From the NCBI GenBank assembly GCA_937873285.1, contig CALMNV010000170.1, positions 1 to 5,488 of the forward strand: a stretch of 5,488 nucleotides of DNA, given 5' to 3'. This document shows positions 1 to 4,294 of this stretch, one piece after another. The notes beneath the pieces were generated by a model that worked only from the letters and a program-made list of their open reading frames with translations, ran no database searches and was not told where the DNA came from. The DNA comes from an uncultured Intrasporangium sp. GTDB taxonomy: Bacteria; Actinomycetota; Actinomycetes; Actinomycetales; Dermatophilaceae. The translations under genes and the position numbers were made by a program. The first letter of the stretch is position 1; each line of letters starts with the position of its first letter.

Positions 1-54
1 CCCCGACGCCCCCGATGCCCCCGACGCCCCCGACGCCCCCGATGCCCCCGACGC
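1..54. repeat. 9-bp tandem repeat, six copies
   Basis: Six contiguous copies of the unit CCCCGAYGC fill the left edge, so the array may continue outside the window. The only variable base is position 6 of the unit, which reads C,T,C,C,T,C across the copies; the array is therefore also two exact copies of a 27-bp unit, suggesting duplication of a three-copy block. No stop codon lies in the array in any of the six frames. In the plus frame shared with purB it would read (Pro-Asp-Ala)6 and the C/T change would be silent (GAC/GAT). No start codon in that frame exists before purB, so I treat the array as intergenic or as part of something beyond the edge. Confidence 0.9.
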
Positions 55-64
55 CCCGGCCGGG

Positions 65-96
65 CCGCTCCGGTGGAGGCGCCCGCACCGGAGCGG
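65..96. terminator. Perfect inverted repeat upstream of purB, possible terminator
   Basis: Bases 65-75 and 86-96 are exact reverse complements of each other (11 bp, CCGCTCCGGTG in the left arm) around a 10-nt loop, so a strong GC-rich stem-loop can form on either strand. It ends 46 nt before the purB start and no T-run follows it. Actinobacterial terminators often lack a U-tract, so a terminator for a gene beyond the left edge is one reading; an operator or a 5'-leader hairpin for purB is another. The inverted repeat is seen directly; its role is inferred. Confidence 0.45.
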
Positions 97-128
97 GTGG
101 ACGGCATACGGCCTCGGACGTCGGCTCT

Positions 129-134
129 GGGAGA
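129..134 (+). promoter_or_regulatory. Ribosome binding site of purB
   Basis: GGGAGA sits 8 nt before the ATG at 143 and partly matches the anti-Shine-Dalgarno sequence. It favours the ATG at 143 over the ATG at 135, which is in another frame and would overlap this site. It is the only purine-rich site at reasonable spacing before a chosen start in this window. Confidence 0.5.
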
Positions 135-142
135 ATGCCGGC

Positions 143-1555
143 ATGGCCTCGCTCGCTGACATCCACCCGCCTCTCGCGCTCGGCGCCTTGGACGGGCGCT
201 ATCGCGGCGTCGTCGCCCCGCTCGTCGACCACCTGTCCGAGGCGGCGCTCAACCGCGCCCGGGTCCACGTCGAGGTCGAGTGGCTGCTCTTTCTCACCAG
301 CGCCGGCGTGGTCCCCGGGGTGCGCGCCCTGACCGCCGACGAGCAGGCCCGGCTGCGCCGGGTCGTCGCCGACTTCGGGGCCGACGACGTGGCCGAGCTC
401 GCCGCCCTCGAGCGGGAGACCGTCCACGACGTCAAGGCCGTCGAGTACTTCCTCCAGCGCCGCCTCGCCCGCATCGCTCCGGCCACCGAGGACCGCGGAC
501 TGGCCGAGCTGGTCCACTTCGGCTGCACGAGCGAGGACGTCAACAACCTCTCCTACTCGCTGCTCGTCAAGGGCGCCGTCGAGCAGGTCTGGCTGCCCCG
601 AGCCACCGACGTGGCGGACCAGCTCGCCACGATGGCGCACGAGCTCAAGGACGTCCCGCTCCTCGCCCGCACCCACGGGCAGCCGGCGACGCCCACCACG
701 CTCGGCAAGGAGCTCGCTGTGCTCGCCGCCCGGCTGCGCCGGCAGCTGGCCCGCATCGGTCGTCAGGAGTATCTCGGCAAGTTCAACGGTGCGACCGGCA
801 CCTTCGGCGCGCACAGCCTCGCGCTTCCCGGCGCCGACTGGCCCGCCGTCTCGCGGGACTTCGTCGAGTGCCTCGGCCTCACCTGGAACCCGCTGACCAC
901 CCAGATCGAGAGCCACGACTGGCAGGCCGAGCTGTATGCCGACGTGGCCCGGTGCAACCGGATCCTGCACAACCTCTGCACCGACGTGTGGACCTACATC
1001 TCGCTCGGCTACTTCGCCCAGGTGCGCGGCCAGGGCGCGGTCGGGTCGAGCACCATGCCCCACAAGGTCAACCCGATCCGATTCGAGAACGCCGAGGCCA
1101 ACCTCGAGGTGAGCACGGCGCTGTTCGACGTGCTCGGGTCGACCCTCGTGGAGAGCCGCCTGCAGCGCGACCTCACCGACTCCTCGATGCAGCGCAACAT
1201 CGGCACCGCCTTCGGGCACTCGCTGCTCGCCCTCGACAACGTGGCGCGGGGGCTCGCCGGCCTCGACGCCGTCCCGGAGGCGATGGCGGCCGACCTCGAG
1301 GCGAACTGGGAGGTGCTCGGCGAGCCGATCCAGTCGGTCATGCGCGCCCTGGGCGCGCAGGGCGTGCCGGGCATGGACGAGCCCTACGAGCGGCTCAAGG
1401 AGCTCACCCGAGGTCGCAGGATCGACGGCGACGCCCTGCGCGGGTTCGTCCGAGACCTCGGCCTGCCGCACGACGCCGAGGCGCGCCTGCTCGCCCTGAC
1501 CCCGCAGACCTACACCGGCCTCGCCGGTCGGCTGGTGGAGGACCACCTGCGCTGA
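143..1555 (+). CDS. purB: Adenylosuccinate lyase
   Basis: This cytosolic, normally homotetrameric enzyme of the fumarase/aspartase superfamily acts twice in purine synthesis: it splits SAICAR to AICAR plus fumarate, and adenylosuccinate to AMP plus fumarate. The 470-residue product is complete and resembles E. coli PurB (456 residues) along its length. Visible landmarks are LDGRY near residues 16-20, HDVKAVEYFL at 95-104, TSEDVNN at 129-135, ARTHGQPATP at 175-184 with the probable general-acid His178, and the superfamily signature GSSTMPHKVNP at 301-311 with the catalytic Ser302. His178 and Ser302 both sit 7 residues later than their E. coli counterparts (His171, Ser295), so the alignment is consistent. 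QRDLTDSS at 341-348 and the C-terminal NWEVL.EPIQ region are also present. ATG 143 is the first in-frame start in the window and matches the family N-terminus. The next gene converges on it, so it is transcribed apart from the other genes seen here. Confidence 0.97.
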   Translation: MASLADIHPPLALGALDGRYRGVVAPLVDHLSEAALNRARVHVEVEWLLFLTSAGVVPGVRALTADEQARLRRVVADFGADDVAELAALERETVHDVKAVEYFLQRRLARIAPATEDRGLAELVHFGCTSEDVNNLSYSLLVKGAVEQVWLPRATDVADQLATMAHELKDVPLLARTHGQPATPTTLGKELAVLAARLRRQLARIGRQEYLGKFNGATGTFGAHSLALPGADWPAVSRDFVECLGLTWNPLTTQIESHDWQAELYADVARCNRILHNLCTDVWTYISLGYFAQVRGQGAVGSSTMPHKVNPIRFENAEANLEVSTALFDVLGSTLVESRLQRDLTDSSMQRNIGTAFGHSLLALDNVARGLAGLDAVPEAMAADLEANWEVLGEPIQSVMRALGAQGVPGMDEPYERLKELTRGRRIDGDALRGFVRDLGLPHDAEARLLALTPQTYTGLAGRLVEDHLR

Positions 1556-1567
1556 GCCGGGACGCCT

Positions 1568-1583
1568 CCCGCCCCAGGGCGGG
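1568..1583. terminator. Short GC-rich hairpin between convergent genes, possible bidirectional terminator
   Basis: CCCGCC (1568-1573) and GGCGGG (1578-1583) can pair around a 4-nt loop. The hairpin lies in the 33-nt gap between the purB stop and the stop of the leftward VOC gene, where a shared terminator would be expected. There is no T-run on either strand and the stem is only 6 bp, so the call rests on position as much as on structure. Confidence 0.4.
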
Positions 1584-1588
1584 CCCGC

Positions 1589-2224
1589 TCAGACCGTGAC
1601 CTTGCCGTCCGGGGTGTCGAAGGTCACCGACATCAGACCCGGCGTGCCGTGCGGCGATACGAAGCTGACGTCCACCTCCACGGGCGTGAAGTCCTCGGAG
1701 AGGCCCAGCCATGCGCGCACCCGGGCCGGGTCGCCCGCGATCTGCAGCATGTCGATGCACACCTTGGTGTCCGCGCCCACCGCCGGGTGGACGTTCATGT
1801 CCTCCCACTGGATGAAGAACGGCAGCTGCGGGTCGGCGATGAGGCCCCGCACCCCCAGCTGACGCCAGCGCAGCTCGACACCGTCGGGCCGGTGCCGGTT
1901 GCCGGGCACCGACTGGCGGCCGAGGCGCCGCTCCGCGGGCCGGATGTCCTTGACCGCGACGACCCAGCCGAGCCAGCCGCCCCCCGCCTCCGAGCGGGCG
2001 CGCACGGCCTGGCCGAAGGGAGCCTTGTCGGACGCGGGGTGGTCGAGCACCTCGACCACCTCGACGTAGTTGTCGTTGGCCAACGGCAGGATGATGTTGC
2101 GGGTGCCGAAGCGCGGATGCACGCCACCGTCGACAGGCTCCACCCCGATCACTCCCGACAGCCGCTCCGCGGTGGCCCTCAGCCCGTCGCGACCCGCTGC
2201 ATAGGAGACGTGGTCAACTCGCAT
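1589..2224 (-). CDS. VOC family protein with glyoxalase-like domain
   Basis: The predicted 211-residue cytosolic protein belongs to the vicinal oxygen chelate superfamily and looks closest to the Glyoxalase_3-like domain (Pfam PF13468). It opens with RVDHVSYA (residues 2-9), the usual first strand with a candidate metal ligand at His5, followed by GGVHPRFGTRN at 33-43 and the acidic strand YVEVVEVLDH at 53-62. A second half with IRPAERRLG, IADPQLPFFIQWE and GLMSVTFDTPDG completes the paired beta-alpha-beta repeats. Substrate and reaction are unknown, although I recall close relatives across actinobacteria, always annotated only as VOC family protein. I chose ATG 2224 because the family begins right before DHVSYA; GTG at 2242 would add six residues (VCHDVV) and cannot be excluded. 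Neither start has a Shine-Dalgarno site. It is the last gene of the leftward run, 71 nt after the methyltransferase stop, with a hairpin between them. Confidence 0.88.
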   Translation of the reverse strand: MRVDHVSYAAGRDGLRATAERLSGVIGVEPVDGGVHPRFGTRNIILPLANDNYVEVVEVLDHPASDKAPFGQAVRARSEAGGGWLGWVVAVKDIRPAERRLGRQSVPGNRHRPDGVELRWRQLGVRGLIADPQLPFFIQWEDMNVHPAVGADTKVCIDMLQIAGDPARVRAWLGLSEDFTPVEVDVSFVSPHGTPGLMSVTFDTPDGKVTV

Positions 2225-2269
2225 GACGACATCGTGGCACACCCGAGCGGGTGCTCTTGACCACCCCTC

Positions 2270-2292
2270 GGCGACCCGTGCCGGCGGGCGCC
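2270..2292 (-). terminator. Stem-loop after the RNA methyltransferase gene
   Basis: GGCG-A-CCCG (2270-2278) can pair with CGGGCGCC (2285-2292), giving 8 bp with one bulged A and a 6-nt loop. On the minus strand it begins 3 nt after the methyltransferase stop codon, the usual place for a terminator or a partial read-through signal. No U-run follows. If it works, the VOC gene needs its own promoter within about 45-65 nt, where I see no convincing -10 or -35. Confidence 0.35.
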
Positions 2293-2295
2293 TGC

Positions 2296-3135
2296 TCAGC
2301 CGCGCCCGGCACGCTGGCGCACCGCCTCGTAGAGCACGATCGCGGCGGCGACCGAGACATTGAGGCTGTTGACCGTGCCCCGCATGGGAATTCGCACCCG
2401 GTGGGCGGCGGCCGAGAGCATCCGCTCGTCGACGCCGTGCTTCTCGCCGCCGACGACCACGACGGTGCGGCCGCGGTAGTCGACGTCGGTGTGGAGGACC
2501 TCGGCCTGCGGCGTCGTCACGACGAGCGCCACGTCGTGAGCCGCGACCCAGTCGAGGACCTCCTCGGTCGGGGCCGCTGCGACGGGCACGGCGAAGACGG
2601 TGCCCTTGCTCGCTCGGACGACGTTGGGGTTGCCCCAGTCCGTGGCGGGGTCCGCGGCCACGACCGCGTCGACGCCGGCGGCGTCGGCGGTGCGCAGCAT
2701 GGCGCCGAGGTTGCCCGGCTTCTCGAGGCCCTGCGCGAGCAGCCCGAGAAAGGCCGGGCGTCCAGCACCGAGCGAGCCCAGCGGCATGCCGACGTCGCCC
2801 ACGACCGCGAGCAGGCCGTCGGGACCCTCGCGGTAGGCGACCTTCTCGAAGGCCGTGCGGGACAGGTGCACGACCTGCGAGCCGCGCTCGCGCGCGAGGT
2901 CGAGCACGTCACGCTGGTGGCCGATGTCCTGGGAGCCGGCGCGGCCGCCGGGGCTGAAGAGCTCCTCGCACACGTACACCGCCGCGGGGCGCACGCCGGC
3001 GGCGAGGGCGAGGGCGAGCTCCTCGTGACCCTCCACGAGGGTCTGGCCCGACTCCTGGCGGGCACGGCGCCGGCGCAGGGCGAGCAGGGCCCTGAGCCGG
3101 GGGTTGGCCAGTGAGGTGATGGTCGGCTCGGTCAC
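2296..3135 (-). CDS. SpoU/TrmH-family RNA 2'-O-methyltransferase
   Basis: This is a SPOUT-fold, SAM-dependent enzyme expected to methylate a ribose 2'-OH in rRNA or tRNA; which nucleotide cannot be told from sequence. The 279-residue product has an N-terminal substrate-binding domain (SpoU_sub_bind type: ITSLANPRLRALL near residues 6-18, LVEGHEELALA near 34-43) followed by the knotted catalytic domain. All three SpoU motifs are present: motif 1 EKPGNLGAMLRTADAAG at 138-154 with Asn142 and Arg148, motif 2 VVVVGGEKHGVD at 225-236 with Glu231, and motif 3 IPMRGTVNSLNVSVAAAIVLYE at 249-270. The overall layout resembles TsnR-like 23S rRNA methyltransferases, but resistance should not be inferred. 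I chose GTG 3135 because it gives the usual ITS..NP start and overlaps the previous stop as GTGA; the frame is open upstream to a start at 3231, but that would overlap the neighbouring gene by 100 bp. No Shine-Dalgarno site precedes it, so it is probably translated by coupling. Confidence 0.93.
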   Translation of the reverse strand: MTEPTITSLANPRLRALLALRRRRARQESGQTLVEGHEELALALAAGVRPAAVYVCEELFSPGGRAGSQDIGHQRDVLDLARERGSQVVHLSRTAFEKVAYREGPDGLLAVVGDVGMPLGSLGAGRPAFLGLLAQGLEKPGNLGAMLRTADAAGVDAVVAADPATDWGNPNVVRASKGTVFAVPVAAAPTEEVLDWVAAHDVALVVTTPQAEVLHTDVDYRGRTVVVVGGEKHGVDERMLSAAAHRVRIPMRGTVNSLNVSVAAAIVLYEAVRQRAGRG

Positions 3136-3386
3136 GGTGCGGCACCGACCCGGGCGCCGCTGCAGGCCGGGTCGCCCGCGAGGCAGGGCTGCGGCTCCTC
3201 GGGCAGCCCGACGCGGGAGGCGATCGCGCACCCGGCGTCGACCCAGACGTCCCGCCGCCCGGGGTCGGCGGGACGGACGGCGGTGCGGATGCCGTGGAGC
3301 ATCCGTCGCAGCGCGGGCTCGCCGGAGGTCATCAGGCTCCTGATGACCCCCGTGCCGATGGCCTCCGGGTCGACCGGTTGGGACAC
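3132..3386 (-). CDS. Hypothetical 84-residue protein
   Basis: I do not recognise this protein. It lies between the HAD gene (13-nt gap) and the methyltransferase gene (4-bp overlap). Its reality is supported by that packing and by codon use: nearly every codon ends in G or C, including those between the GTG at 3386 and the first internal ATG. The N-terminal half (residues 7-40) looks helical and basic; the C-terminal part has a Trp (48), three cysteines (53, 68, 75) and a Gly/Pro/Ala-rich tail. There is no signal peptide or membrane segment. The Cys68-Cys75 pair alone is not a metal-site signature. The GTG at 3386 lacks a Shine-Dalgarno site. An alternative ATG at 3332 has AGGAG (3337-3341) 4 nt before it and would give 66 residues; I prefer 3386 because residues 1-18 keep the coding bias. 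Co-translation with the methyltransferase hints at a linked role but does not show one. Confidence 0.7.
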   Translation of the reverse strand: MSQPVDPEAIGTGVIRSLMTSGEPALRRMLHGIRTAVRPADPGRRDVWVDAGCAIASRVGLPEEPQPCLAGDPACSGARVGAAP

Positions 3387-3399
3387 GAGCGGCGCCGGC

Positions 3400-4257
3400 T
3401 CACGTCGTCAGTCGCGCTGTGGCCTGGGACGAGACGCCCTCCCGGAACGGCACGCCCCGGCGGGCGGCGTCGGCGATTGCCGCGAGGACGGGGACGAGGC
3501 CGTCCTCGTCGACGTGACCCGCCACCTCGTCGGCCACCGCCTGGACCTCGTGCGGCGCGTTGCCCATCGCCACCCCCCACGCCGCCCAGTGCAGCATCTC
3601 CAGGTCGTTGCGCTGGTCCCCGCAGGCGACCGTGTGCTCGGGCTCCACCTGCAGCCGGCGCCGCACGAGCTCGAGCGCCGAGGCCTTCGACACGCCCTCC
3701 GGGTTGATGTCGAGCCACGCCGACCAGCCCACGGCATACGACACGCCGTGCAGCCCGGCCCGCTCGACCATCTCGAGGAACTCCTCCGGCGTCGACTCCG
3801 GCTGGCGCAAGGTGACGCGGGTGACCGGATGGGTGAGCAGCTCCTCCCACTCCACCTCACGGACCACACCCATGAGCTCCCCCTCGGGAAAGTGCCGGGA
3901 GACCTTGAAGCCGACGCCGTGCTCCTCGACGGCCACCCGAGCGCCGGGCAGCTCTCGCCGGAGCCGCTCGAGGATGGGCCGGGGGTCGAAGGTGACCTCC
4001 TCGATGACCGTGTAGCCACCGGGCAGCGCCGGATCGAGGCGCAGGGTCAGCGCTCCGTTGGCGCAGACGGCGAAGCCGGAGACGAGGCCGAGCTGCCGGA
4101 GCACCGGGACCGTCGCGATGATGGAGCGCCCGGTCGCCACGACGACGCACACCTCGTCGGGCATCCCGCGCACGGCGTCCCGCACGGCCACGGACAGCTC
4201 GCCCAGGTGGTTGAGGGTGGTGCCGTCGAGGTCGAGGGCGAGCAAGCGCTGGGCCAT
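3400..4257 (-). CDS. Cof-type HAD-superfamily hydrolase
   Basis: This is a 285-residue cytosolic, Mg-dependent phosphatase of the HAD superfamily, Cof/type IIB class, whose members hydrolyse sugar phosphates, nucleotides or cofactor phosphates; the substrate here cannot be assigned. All four HAD motifs are visible: motif I LDLDGTTL (residues 8-15) with nucleophile Asp9 and acid/base Asp11; motif II ATGRS (41-45) with Thr42; the conserved Lys191 in NPEGVSKASAL (185-195); and motif IV GDQRNDLEML (213-222) with Asp214 and Asp218. The stretch between motifs II and III (roughly 85-180) is the expected alpha/beta type II cap. Length is normal for the class. ATG 4257 begins right before motif I, as usual. 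Its start is 33 nt from the oxidoreductase stop, with a candidate leaderless promoter in the gap, and it appears to head the HAD, small-protein, methyltransferase operon. Confidence 0.95.
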   Translation of the reverse strand: MAQRLLALDLDGTTLNHLGELSVAVRDAVRGMPDEVCVVVATGRSIIATVPVLRQLGLVSGFAVCANGALTLRLDPALPGGYTVIEEVTFDPRPILERLRRELPGARVAVEEHGVGFKVSRHFPEGELMGVVREVEWEELLTHPVTRVTLRQPESTPEEFLEMVERAGLHGVSYAVGWSAWLDINPEGVSKASALELVRRRLQVEPEHTVACGDQRNDLEMLHWAAWGVAMGNAPHEVQAVADEVAGHVDEDGLVPVLAAIADAARRGVPFREGVSSQATARLTT

Positions 4258-4264
4258 GCGGCCT

Positions 4265-4294
4265 ACCGTAGCGGCGGTGCGGCGGCCGGATCAG
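4265..4294 (-). promoter_or_regulatory. Candidate leaderless promoter of the HAD gene
   Basis: On the minus strand TACGGT (4270-4265) fits the actinobacterial -10 consensus TAnnnT and is followed by exactly 7 nt before the HAD ATG. That spacing would place transcription initiation on the A of the start codon, the pattern of leaderless mRNAs common in actinobacteria. A weak -35 (CTGATC, 4294-4289, matching the TGA core of TTGACA) lies 18 nt further upstream and overlaps the oxidoreductase stop codon. No Shine-Dalgarno site of note lies before this ATG. Consistent with a leaderless start, but based on one short motif. Confidence 0.35.

Noticed and set aside
1..54. CRISPR array
   Set aside because: The 9-bp units are directly abutting without spacers.
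1..107. Divergent leftward gene starting at ATG 107 or GTG 88 on the minus strand
   Set aside because: Translations are only low-complexity Arg/Gly or Gly/Val/Ile repeats running off the edge, with no domain or ribosome binding site to support them.
101..112. CATACG-like string as a -10 element for purB
   Set aside because: It matches the TAnnnT consensus poorly, has no -35 partner at normal spacing, and the same string recurs inside coding regions.
135..137. ATG just before purB as an alternative start
   Set aside because: It is out of frame with PurB, overlaps the ribosome binding site region, and its frame shows no homology.
280..1599. Long plus-strand frame (439 codons) overlapping purB
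   Set aside because: It is the shifted frame of purB, giving an Arg/Ala/Pro-rich translation with no family features.
1649..2260. Plus-strand open frame opposite the VOC gene
   Set aside because: Antisense to a recognisable VOC protein; its translation is rich in His, Asp, Val and Arg with no recognisable domain.
3001..3018. Three tandem GGCGAG hexamers
   Set aside because: They lie inside the methyltransferase gene and simply encode the alternating Leu-Ala stretch of an alpha helix.
2251..3114. Long plus-strand open frame (287 codons) opposite the methyltransferase gene
   Set aside because: It is antisense to a gene with all SpoU motifs, its translation is low-complexity and Arg/Gly/Ala/Val/Asp-rich, and long antisense frames are expected in DNA this GC-rich.
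3136..3231. Upstream extension of the methyltransferase frame
   Set aside because: It would overlap the 84-residue gene almost throughout, encodes an Arg-rich tract unlike the family, and the GTGA start at 3135 fits both family and context.
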